A stretch of 35,265 nt of DNA, taken from NCBI GenBank assembly GCA_034440135.1, contig JAWXBP010000477.1:1-35265 (forward strand). The letters are read 5' to 3'. Below are positions 25,768-32,842 of the stretch, piece by piece. Every line of letters starts with the position of its first letter. Position 1 is the first letter of the stretch. A program made the position numbers and the translations under genes. The DNA comes from Planctomycetia bacterium (lineage in GTDB: Bacteria; Planctomycetota; Planctomycetia; Pirellulales; JALHLM01). The notes below the pieces were generated by a model, which did not search any database, had not been told where the DNA came from, and worked only from the letters and a program-made list of their open reading frames with translations.

Positions 25768-26403
25768 TCAGCCTTGTATCATTGTTGGCGTCCAATAGGG
25801 AAACGACAAAACGAATTCAATCGTCAGGTTGCAAGCCTGCATGGATCGCACGGATTTGCCGTCCACCAAAGCTGAAGCGACGCCTGATGCGGCAGCGCCC
25901 CAGAGGCTTGGCTTGAGCACGCCGCCATCGTCGAGGAGGAGCGTGAGCTCGCTGATGCTCGCAAATCTCTTGATCACTTGAATCGCGTCGTGGGCACTTT
26001 TTCCGATGCGCGTCTGACCGGAGAGATGTGCCTGACGCTCGACTGACCACTTGCGTCGCTTTGCCTCTTGCGCACGACGCTCTTTTGCGCTCGCGCATTC
26101 TGACGTGTTCAGAGAGGTGCGCCCGACGAAGTCAAATTCGCCGACGATGAAATGGTTTTGCAACGCGTCGCGCCACGCGCCGAAGGGCCCGTCATAACCG
26201 CCGTAGTTTTCGCCTATGACAATGGGCGCGCCGGAAAACCTCGCCGTCCAGGTTGGTGTTTCGTCCGGCATAGCGAATCCTGCATTCATCGCAAGACATC
26301 TCCTGCCAGCGCATTCGTTCAAAAACGCCAGATGGTCGGGATCAATGAAGCCCCATAGCCGAATCGTCTGGCGGTCCGATGAACTCAACATTGGTAGACT
26401 CAT
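25768..26403 (-). CDS. Hypothetical protein
   Basis: A 211-residue protein (215 or so if the ATG at 26418 is used). I do not recognise it. No signal peptide or membrane segment is visible. The middle has a basic, helical stretch (SECASAKERRAQEAKRRKW) and the end an alpha/beta segment with LTLLLDDGGVLKPSLWG. By eye it uses more A/T-ending codons than its neighbours, which could reflect recent acquisition. No convincing ribosome binding site is seen at any of the three nearby ATGs. It sits between the ACP gene (opposite strand) and the rhomboid gene (same strand, about 190 bases upstream). Confidence 0.6.
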   Translation of the reverse strand: MSLPMLSSSDRQTIRLWGFIDPDHLAFLNECAGRRCLAMNAGFAMPDETPTWTARFSGAPIVIGENYGGYDGPFGAWRDALQNHFIVGEFDFVGRTSLNTSECASAKERRAQEAKRRKWSVERQAHLSGQTRIGKSAHDAIQVIKRFASISELTLLLDDGGVLKPSLWGAAASGVASALVDGKSVRSMQACNLTIEFVLSFPYWTPTMIQG

Positions 26404-26463
26404 TGCGTAGCTGCACAAATATTGACTGCTTACGTTTCAACGAATGGCTCGATCGCTTGACGG

Positions 26464-26592
26464 TTACGAAGGCTCGTCCTCCGGTTCCGCAAAAAACTCT
26501 TTCCCCTCGATCAACTCCGGCTGATACGGCGACAGCAACCGGCCGTACATCGCGTTCGCCAGGTCTTGGGGGCTGGTGTCGCGATGCTTCGC
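26464..26592 (-). pseudogene. Coding-like tail in frame after the rhomboid stop
   Basis: Directly after the rhomboid TAA (26593-26595) the same frame stays open for 42 codons and ends at 26464. Its third positions are strongly G/C, as in real genes here, and the peptide reads naturally (MYGRLLSPYQPELIEGKEFF near the middle). It could be a former C-terminal extension cut off by a stop mutation, a remnant of another gene, or a tiny gene from the ATG inside it. None is proven. Confidence 0.35.
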
Positions 26593-27510
26593 TTAGCTGC
26601 GGTTGACGAGCGTTGCTGCTACCAAGCCGACGGCCAGGCCCACGACGTGGGCGGTGTTTGCAACCGGGCCCAGGGCGCCGGTCATGCAGACGACGAGCCA
26701 GCCGAGCATCATGAAGACGCTATTGGGATGAATCATGTAGCCGGCGCTGCCGCCCCGGCTGCGGAACCAGATGTAGCCGAACAGCGCGTAGTTCACGCCC
26801 GACATGCCGCCGAAGTTGCCGCTCGAAATGATCGTCGCGTGCAAGGGATCGTTGAGGAATTCCGTGTTGAAGACGTTGCTGCCGAAGTACTGGGCGAGAT
26901 TCGAGATGACTGCGCTTAGCAGCACGAGCGTGATGAAACGCCCAGTACCCTCGCGAGTTTCGATCAGCGTCCCCATGTTCTGCAACATCATGAAGTTGAA
27001 AATGAAGTGCAGAACGCCGAAATGCAGGAGAATCGGCGTGACGAGCCGCCAGAGTTGACCATGCAGCACTTCGGGCAGGGCGGTGGAGGACTCGCCGGCA
27101 TACGAAGAAATGTGCAGCCATTGCGCAACGTTGAAGCCGAGCATACTCGCCAGCGCGACGGCGATCATCAGGCCGAGCAGCGTCATGGTGATCGGCGCCC
27201 GGCCGGTAATCGGTTGCGCCCAGCCGCGGCGGACGTCCATCAGGTTTTTGCGATACTCCTTTTCCTTGGCCTCCAGGTCTTGGCGAATTGCCCGCGCGCC
27301 GTCTTCGGCCATGCGGTACTTGGGATCCGCCCGGTTGGCCAGGAACTCCGCGAGCTCTTGTCGGCCGCGTTCCAAGTCCTGCTCGTCTTTGATCCAGACG
27401 ATGCGCCCGTGGTCGCCTCCGTCGATGCGCGTTTTGATCCCCAAGGTCAGCAGATAATCCGCAAACCGTTCGGCATCGGCGTCGGGGGGTAACGTGCCGG
27501 CTTGGCGCAT
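26593..27510 (-). CDS. Rhomboid-family intramembrane serine protease
   Basis: A 305-residue rhomboid, which cleaves transmembrane segments of other proteins inside the membrane. Residues 1-95 form the cytoplasmic N-terminal domain typical of GlpG-like rhomboids (GTLPPDADAERFADYLLTLG). Six membrane segments follow. The catalytic Ser237 lies in GGMSGVNYALFG, the partner His288 in ANTAHVVGL, and the supporting HxxxN motif is H168-N172. All active-site residues are present. The start at 27510 has no good ribosome binding site but begins at the family N-terminus. It precedes nothing obvious in an operon; nagB is 56 bases upstream on the same strand. Substrates are unknown. The frame continues after its stop for 42 coding-like codons. 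Confidence 0.93.
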   Translation of the reverse strand: MRQAGTLPPDADAERFADYLLTLGIKTRIDGGDHGRIVWIKDEQDLERGRQELAEFLANRADPKYRMAEDGARAIRQDLEAKEKEYRKNLMDVRRGWAQPITGRAPITMTLLGLMIAVALASMLGFNVAQWLHISSYAGESSTALPEVLHGQLWRLVTPILLHFGVLHFIFNFMMLQNMGTLIETREGTGRFITLVLLSAVISNLAQYFGSNVFNTEFLNDPLHATIISSGNFGGMSGVNYALFGYIWFRSRGGSAGYMIHPNSVFMMLGWLVVCMTGALGPVANTAHVVGLAVGLVAATLVNRS

Positions 27511-27566
27511 GGGGAGGAAGGCGGGTGAGAGGTTCTATTGTTCAACCGCGATTCGTTGTCGCTGGA

Positions 27567-28370
27567 CTAGACTTCTGTTGGACGCAGCATTCCTTGTTTC
27601 AACATCGATTGCGCCCGTTCGACCTCTCGATAGTATTCGCGTCGCTCCAGCAATCTTCCGGCTTCTTCGTCGACGATCGAGACGACTTCGCGGTGCAATT
27701 GCAGCGCGGAAGCCGTGACCTGCGCCGTGACGGGGCCTTCGACGGTATCGCGAATGGCCTTGGCCTTGTGATCGCCGCAGGCCAGGAGCAAGCACTTGCG
27801 GGATTCAAGAATCGTCCCGATCCCCATCGTGATTGCCAATCGCGGCACTTCGGCCTGGCTACCGAAGAACCGGGCGTTATCCCGGACGGTCTCGGCGGTG
27901 AGCGTTTTCAACCGCGTGCGGCTGCCGAGGGATGAACCGGGCTCGTTGAAGGCGATGTGGCCGTCGCTGCCGATGCCGAGAATCTGCAGGTCGATGCCCC
28001 CCTCGTCCTGGATCATCCGCTCGTAGCGTTCGCAGTGAGCCTCGAAATCAAGCGCTCGGCCGTCCGGCACGTGGGTGTTCCGCACATCGATGTTGATGTG
28101 ATTGAACAGATGCTGCTGCATGAAGAAGCGGTAGCTCTGCGGATGGGCCGGCCCCAGCCCGACGTATTCGTCGAGGTTGAAGCTCACCACCCGGGAGAAA
28201 TCGAGCTGCTCCTCGCAGTGCAGCCGGATCAGCTCCGCGTAAAGCCCCAGCGGCGTCGAACCGGTCGCCAGCCCCAGCACGCAGGTCGGTTTACGGCGCA
28301 ATAATTCGGCCAGGATCTGAGCGCCGGACCGGCTTACGGCAGCGATATCTTTTTCAACGATGACGCGCAT
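27567..28370 (-). CDS. nagB: Glucosamine-6-phosphate deaminase
   Basis: A 267-residue NagB, which converts glucosamine 6-phosphate to fructose 6-phosphate and ammonia. Active-site residues fall at the positions known from short (Bacillus-type) NagB: Asp67 (SFNLDEYVGL), Asp136 and His138 (GIGSDGHIAFNEPG), Glu143. The phosphate-binding loop is LATGSTPLGLY (35-45). The C-terminal allosteric tail of the E. coli enzyme seems reduced, so it may not respond to N-acetylglucosamine 6-phosphate. Start 28370 (MRVIVEKD) fits the family; the open frame before it is encoded by a purine-rich palindrome. No other amino-sugar genes are near. The gene supports use of amino sugars from cell walls, chitin or mucins. 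Confidence 0.96.
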   Translation of the reverse strand: MRVIVEKDIAAVSRSGAQILAELLRRKPTCVLGLATGSTPLGLYAELIRLHCEEQLDFSRVVSFNLDEYVGLGPAHPQSYRFFMQQHLFNHINIDVRNTHVPDGRALDFEAHCERYERMIQDEGGIDLQILGIGSDGHIAFNEPGSSLGSRTRLKTLTAETVRDNARFFGSQAEVPRLAITMGIGTILESRKCLLLACGDHKAKAIRDTVEGPVTAQVTASALQLHREVVSIVDEEAGRLLERREYYREVERAQSMLKQGMLRPTEV

Positions 28371-28383
28371 GGAGTCAGTAGGG

Positions 28384-28473
28384 GGAGGAGTAAAGGAGAA
28401 AAGGAGCAAGGGAGTTTCGCAAATCGGCAATTTCGTTCTCTACTACTTTACTTCTCTACTCCTTTACTCCTCC
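28384..28473. repeat. Palindrome of GGAGTAAAGGAG units
   Basis: Outer arms GGAGGAGTAAAGGAG (28384-28398) and its complement (28459-28473) are perfect; inner parts continue as purine-rich and pyrimidine-rich short repeats. It lies immediately upstream of nagB, in its likely leader. Confidence 0.75.
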
Positions 28474-28568
28474 GACATTCTGGGATTGGGTCGTTCATTC
28501 CGCGACGATTATAATGCCCCCCGGACCGCCGGGGAGGCGTCTTCGCTTCCCCCGTCCAGTCCTCCCGC

Positions 28569-28678
28569 TCACACTAGCCCGTAGCGCCAGCGAGGGAGAG
28601 TTGACGTGGCTGAGAGTTTCCGGCCCAAACTCTCGACGACGTCGTTTCTCCCTTGCTGGTGCTACGGGCTAGTGTGGG
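28569..28678. repeat. Long palindrome upstream of parA
   Basis: 52-base arms (28569-28620 and 28627-28678) match at about 43 positions around a 6-base loop; the outer 17 bases, CACACTAGCCCGTAGC, are perfect. It ends 34 bases before the parA start, so it could form a hairpin in the parA leader. Confidence 0.85.
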
Positions 28679-28712
28679 AGCCCGTTTCGACCCGCAGCGA
28701 AAAGGATTTCCG

Positions 28713-29579
28713 ATGCGCACGATCGCCGTTTTGAATCAAAAAGGGGGCGTCGGGAAGACGACTACTTCCGTGAACCTGGCGGCGGCGCTCGCAGCGGCCG
28801 GGAGCCGGGTCCAACTGATCGACCTCGATCCCCAAGCCCACGCCACGCTCCACCTGGGCGTCGCCCCCGGCCGGCACGATACGTCGATCTACGACGTGCT
28901 GGTGAACAACGCCACGCTCGCTTCCGTGCGGCGTGAAATCGACGAAAACCTGTCGCTGGTCGGCTCGCATATCGATCTGGCCGCGGCCGAGCTGGAACTG
29001 GCCGGCGTCGTCGGCCGGGAAGTCATCCTCCGCGACGCGATGGCCGCCGATTCGGCACAGTTCGACTATTGCCTGATCGATTGCCCGCCGTCGCTGGGCA
29101 TTCTCACATTAAACGCTTTGGCGGCCGTCGACGAGGTGCTGATCCCGCTCCAGCCTCATTTCCTGGCGTTGCATGGTCTCAGCAAACTGCTGGAAACCAT
29201 TCAACTCGTCTCGCGCCGCCTGAACAACCGGCTTTCGCTGCGCGGCGTCGTGCTGTGCATGTACGAATCCGGCACGCGCTTGGCGGCCGAGGTCAGCCGT
29301 GACGTGGAAGAATTCTTCGCCCAACATCGCGGCGGCGAAGGTCCCTGGCGCGAAACGAAGGTCTTCCAAACCCGAGTCCGCCGCAACATCCGCCTGGCGG
29401 AAGCCCCCAGCTTCGGGCAATCGATCTTCCAATACGCCGACGACTCGCACGGCGCGGCGGATTATCAGTCGTTGGCGAAGGAATTGCTCGGTTGCCATGC
29501 GCCGACGCCTCAAACGTCGAGAATCGAACCGCTGATGAACGCGGCTACGACGTACGACTTTTTGTTTACGGGCAACTAA
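28713..29579 (+). CDS. ParA/Soj-family ATPase
   Basis: A 288-residue deviant-Walker ATPase. The P-loop KGGVGKTT lies at 10-17 with the signature Lys10 and Lys15; the A' motif reads LIDLDPQAHAT; Walker B is YCLIDCPPSLG. The middle (IPLQPHFLALHGLSKLLETI) and end (RRNIRLAEAPSFGQSIFQYA) match chromosomal Soj-type ParA. Start 28713 has AAAGGA upstream and begins at the family start (MRTIAVLNQ). Such proteins segregate chromosomes or position cargo along the nucleoid. No parB gene follows; the next gene is glyA after a 450-base gap. It is therefore an orphan here, and its cargo is unknown. The last 25 residues are unusual. Confidence 0.9.
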   Translation: MRTIAVLNQKGGVGKTTTSVNLAAALAAAGSRVQLIDLDPQAHATLHLGVAPGRHDTSIYDVLVNNATLASVRREIDENLSLVGSHIDLAAAELELAGVVGREVILRDAMAADSAQFDYCLIDCPPSLGILTLNALAAVDEVLIPLQPHFLALHGLSKLLETIQLVSRRLNNRLSLRGVVLCMYESGTRLAAEVSRDVEEFFAQHRGGEGPWRETKVFQTRVRRNIRLAEAPSFGQSIFQYADDSHGAADYQSLAKELLGCHAPTPQTSRIEPLMNAATTYDFLFTGN

Positions 29580-29642
29580 GTTGTCGGCGCTCACTCGACG
29601 GCAGCCGAGGTCAAAGCCCTCGTTCTCCGACATATATCGGAA

Positions 29643-29805
29643 GGAACCACGAAAGGCACGAAAAACACGAAAGTTTGGCATGCTTTGGAGGGCTACGGCG
29701 GTCAATCCATGACTAACCGTCGAGCCGACGTCTTGTTCGCATCTGCAACACGAATCGATTCTCTACAAGACGTTCGTGCCTTTCGTGTCTTTCGTGGTTG
29801 CCTCC
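29643..29805. repeat. Palindrome of CACGAAA units
   Basis: Left arm 29643-29673 has CACGAAA three times; right arm 29771-29805 has the complement three times. About 97 bases separate them. The 29580-30029 gap contains this element and about 220 further bases leading to glyA, in which I see no gene or recognisable riboswitch. Confidence 0.7.
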
Positions 29806-30029
29806 GGATGCCCGGAAAAAGATTGGTAATTCAACGAGGCCTGTGGCTGCTGCACATCGATGGCCGGCCTCACAGAGTCCGGCTACCGTTTGCAACGGCC
29901 ACTTCGCCTCTCAGGGAAGCTCGTCCCGGCCGGTTGACGCCCCGCGGGCGATTTCGACAATCAGGCGGGTATTGACCGCGCGTCCCCGGCGGCGGACGCC
30001 GCGTATTCCTTTGCCGGAGCTAGCTCATC

Positions 30030-31286
30030 TTGGCCGACACCAATTTCGTCCAGCAGGAAGATCCCGAGGTCTGGGGGGCGATCGCGCAAGAGATCGAGCG
30101 CCAGCAGGACGGCCTCGAAATGATCGCCAGCGAGAACTACACCAGCCCGGCCGTCATGCAGGCCGTGGGCAGCGTGCTCACCAATAAGTACGCCGAAGGC
30201 TATCCCGGCCGGCGGTACTACGGCGGCTGCGAATATGTGGACGTTGTCGAAGAACTCGCCCGGGAGCGGGCATGCCGGCTGTTCGGGGCCGAACACGCCA
30301 ACGTGCAGCCGCACTCCGGCAGCCAGGCCAACATGGCGGTCTATGTCACGGCGATCAAGCCCGGCGACACTGTCCTGGGGCTGGACCTGGCCCACGGCGG
30401 CCACCTCACGCACGGGATGAAGCTGAACATTTCCGGTCAGCTTTACCACTTCATCAGCTACGGCGTCACCGCCGACACGCATCGCCTGGATTTCGATCAA
30501 ATCGCCCGGCTGGCCCGCGAACATCAGCCCAAGCTGATCGTGGCCGGCGCCAGCGCCTACCCCCGGGAGATCCCCCACGCGCGGTTCGCGGAGATCGCCA
30601 AGGAAGTGGGCGCCAAATTGTTCGTCGATATGGCCCACTACGCCGGACTTGTGGCGGCCGGGCTGCACGACAACCCGCTGCCGGTCGCTGATTTTGTCAC
30701 GACCACGACGCACAAGACCCTGCGGGGCCCTCGCGCCGGGCTCACGATGTGCAAGGCTGAATACGCCAAGGAGATCGACAAGGCGGTCTTCCCTGGGTTA
30801 CAAGGCGGGCCGCTGATGCACGTCGTGGCCGGGAAGGCGGTCTGCTTTGGCGAGGCGCTGCGGCCGGATTTCAAAGTCTATGCGCAGCGGATCATCGACA
30901 ACGCCAAGGTGCTCGCGGAAGTGCTCATGGCCGGCGGCGTAAAGCTCGTCAGCGGCGGCACGGACAATCACCTGATGCTCTGCGATGTGACGCCGCTCGG
31001 CCTGACGGGCAAAACGGCCGAGGCGGCGCTCGGCCGCGCCGGCATCACGGTCAACAAAAACATGATCCCGTACGATCCACGGAAACCACTCGATCCCTCC
31101 GGCGTCCGCGTTGGCACGCCGGCGCTGACCACGCGCGGCATGGGCGTCGACGAAATGCGCCGCGTCGGCGCTTGGATGCTGGAAGCGCTTCGCGGGGCTG
31201 AGAACGAACAAGCGCTGCAGCGCGTCCGCGGCGCAGTCCGCGATTTGTGCGAATCGTTCCCGGTGCCGGCGGCGAAGTTAGGCTGA
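30030..31286 (+). CDS. glyA: Serine hydroxymethyltransferase
   Basis: A 418-residue PLP enzyme that interconverts serine and glycine while loading one-carbon units on tetrahydrofolate. The PLP lysine is Lys229 in [14 protein letters not shown], the same number as in E. coli. Other family stretches: [10 protein letters not shown] (folate/serine site), [32 protein letters not shown]. Length is normal. The start is TTG 30030, with GGAG (30016-30019) upstream; the next in-frame ATG would remove the conserved N-terminus. It is probably followed in the same transcript by the two-gene nucleotidyltransferase cassette 38 bases on, although no functional link is evident. Confidence 0.97.
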   Translation: MADTNFVQQEDPEVWGAIAQEIERQQDGLEMIASENYTSPAVMQAVGSVLTNKYAEGYPGRRYYGGCEYVDVVEELARERACRLFGAEHANVQPHSGSQANMAVYVTAIKPGDTVLGLDLAHGGHLTHGMKLNISGQLYHFISYGVTADTHRLDFDQIARLAREHQPKLIVAGASAYPREIPHARFAEIAKEVGAKLFVDMAHYAGLVAAGLHDNPLPVADFVTTTTHKTLRGPRAGLTMCKAEYAKEIDKAVFPGLQGGPLMHVVAGKAVCFGEALRPDFKVYAQRIIDNAKVLAEVLMAGGVKLVSGGTDNHLMLCDVTPLGLTGKTAEAALGRAGITVNKNMIPYDPRKPLDPSGVRVGTPALTTRGMGVDEMRRVGAWMLEALRGAENEQALQRVRGAVRDLCESFPVPAAKLG

Positions 31287-31324
31287 TTCAATAACAGAAG
31301 TCCTCTTGATGGCCAGCACGGAAC

Positions 31325-31774
31325 ATGGGCCAAATACCGAACTTTAGCTCGACTGGAGACTTGCCGCCTGGGGTTTATGCGGCGACGATGGAAGGTATAC
31401 GGACGAGATTTGGCAGCGAGACGCCGGCACGTTTGATCATGATTCAACGCCTCGAACGCGCATACGATTTGGCTACGAGAACACGTTTCCTGAAACGACT
31501 CATTGTATTTGGCTCCTTTGTCACCGCGAAACTGGAGCCAAATGATGTGGACATATTCATGGTTATGGACGACGGCTTTATGCTGGACTCACTTCCTGAA
31601 GAAGAGCGAATCCTGTTCGATCATGCAGAGGCGGATTCGGCAATTGGCATGAGCGTGTTCTGGTTGCGTCAGTCCGCGATCATGGGAACAGAGGAGGAGG
31701 CCATCGAGTTTTGGCAAGGCAAACGTGCTGGTGGGAAACGCGGAATCATTGAGATTGTGGAACCGAGCACATGA
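31325..31774 (+). CDS. Nucleotidyltransferase-like protein of a two-gene cassette
   Basis: A 149-residue protein. Residues 60-78 carry a minimal nucleotidyltransferase signature, FGSFVTAKLEPNDVDIF, with Gly63-Ser64 and the metal-binding Asp74 and Asp76. A helix-rich front (MEGIRTRFG, then a region like MIQRLERAYDLATRT) precedes it; the C-terminal half (SVFWLRQ, FWQGKRAGGKRGIIEIV) is conserved-looking but unknown to me. The stop overlaps the ATG of the next small gene (ATGA at 31771), so the two are translationally coupled. MNT-domain proteins paired with a small partner often form toxin-antitoxin modules, but no HEPN partner is seen and the target is unknown. By eye it is more A/T-rich than its neighbours, consistent with transfer. 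Confidence 0.72.
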   Translation: MGQIPNFSSTGDLPPGVYAATMEGIRTRFGSETPARLIMIQRLERAYDLATRTRFLKRLIVFGSFVTAKLEPNDVDIFMVMDDGFMLDSLPEEERILFDHAEADSAIGMSVFWLRQSAIMGTEEEAIEFWQGKRAGGKRGIIEIVEPST

Positions 31775-31977
31775 TTCAATCTGACGAAGAGCTGCGAGCC
31801 GCATTAAGCCGGATTGCTTATATGCAGGCGCAGCTTGCTAAGCTGCGGATGGTGGAAACCAACGCGGCCAATTACCATGCGTCCGCCTCCGGCTTCCTAC
31901 GGGAGATTGATCGCATGCAACTCGAAGTGCGGGAATACTTGAGCATGCATCCCACGGAACTGATCTCACCTGCATAG
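31771..31977 (+). CDS. Small helical partner of the nucleotidyltransferase-like protein
   Basis: A 68-residue, mostly helical protein (MIQSDEELRAALSRIAYMQ...AQLAKLRMV...FLREIDRMQLEVREYLSMHP). The start overlaps the stop of the upstream gene by ATGA, which argues it is real despite its size. I recognise no domain; the pattern of charged and hydrophobic residues suits a coiled-coil dimer or a helical cap on its partner. In toxin-antitoxin terms it could be the antitoxin, but this is only inferred from gene order, size and coupling. Confidence 0.65.
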   Translation: MIQSDEELRAALSRIAYMQAQLAKLRMVETNAANYHASASGFLREIDRMQLEVREYLSMHPTELISPA

Positions 31978-32047
31978 CGAAGCGCCTCGATCGGCGACTT
32001 CAACCAACCTTAGAGTCCGACTTCTTGCTTCTGATACTTCCCTTCCC

Positions 32048-32491
32048 ATGCTCCAAAGTCGAATTCTCATCGCGGACGACAACGAGACCAACGTCGAGTT
32101 GCTCGAAGCCTATTTAGCGGACGTGGATTGCGCACTCGGCGTGGCGGTCGACGGCCGAGATGCGCTCGATAAGGTCGCGTCGTTCAAGCCGGACTTGATC
32201 CTGTTGGACGTCATGATGCCGAAGCTCTCCGGCTTCGAGGTCTGCCAGAAACTCAAGGACGACCCCGCGACGAAGGGGATCATGATTTTGATGGTCACCG
32301 CGCTCAACGAGCTGGGAGACATCGAACGGGCCGTCAACGCCGGCGCCGACGATTTCCTGAGTAAACCGGTGAACAAACTGGAACTACTCAAACGCGTCGA
32401 CAACATGCTCAAACTGCGCCACGTCTCCGACGAACTGGAACGCCTGCGGCGCTATATCCAGCAGATGGAAGACGATGCCGGGCCGCGCTAA
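32048..32491 (+). CDS. Single-domain response regulator
   Basis: A 147-residue CheY-like receiver. The acidic pocket is Asp10-Asp11, the phosphorylated residue Asp54 (LILLDVMMPKLSG), with the switch Thr84 and Lys106 (SKPVNK). A helical tail of about 25 residues follows (SDELERLRRYIQQMEDD), a coiled-coil extension and not an output domain. No histidine kinase lies next to it, so its input is elsewhere. It may act by protein contact, as in phosphorelays or c-di-GMP-type regulation. The short gap before it (31978-32047) has no obvious site. Confidence 0.92.
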   Translation: MLQSRILIADDNETNVELLEAYLADVDCALGVAVDGRDALDKVASFKPDLILLDVMMPKLSGFEVCQKLKDDPATKGIMILMVTALNELGDIERAVNAGADDFLSKPVNKLELLKRVDNMLKLRHVSDELERLRRYIQQMEDDAGPR

Positions 32492-32842
32492 GATGCCATG
32501 CGCGGCCGATAGGTGCTTGCCCCTATCCTGGCGGGGCTGTCGTGCCCAAATAAATTGCTAATTTCTTGGCAAGGATCATTGACGATCCGTACCGACGGAT
32601 TTACCCTTGAACTCGCTCGCGACATTTGCCAGCCGCCCAGCTTGGTCGCGACCGCCGTGCATGGAATCACGGCCCTCGATATCGGTTCACCGCGGAAGAG
32701 ATCTGAGGCGAACCGGCCTACCTCCATTCGCTGGTGCATTAAGCGGCCAAAAGAAGGCGTCGCGAGGGCTTTCGTGCTCCTGCGCTCGTTATTCCACGCC
32801 GCTCCGTGTTGGGCATCCCTGTTTCAGAGAAGGAGTCACTAA
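32492..32842. other. Gene-free stretch before the secreted protein
   Basis: About 350 bases. A minus-strand ORF (32488-32739) overlaps the end of the response regulator gene and lacks a ribosome binding site. The stretch around 32620-32760 has an even, coding-like look without a good frame and may be a decayed element. AAGGAG (32830-32835) belongs to the next gene. Confidence 0.4.

Noticed and set aside
29806-30029. Riboswitch in the glyA leader
   Set aside because: I could not find a conserved glycine, SAM or THF riboswitch core; only ordinary GC-rich sequence is seen.
32488-32739. 83-codon minus-strand ORF
   Set aside because: No ribosome binding site, no domain, and it overlaps the response regulator end; a decayed element is possible but unproven.
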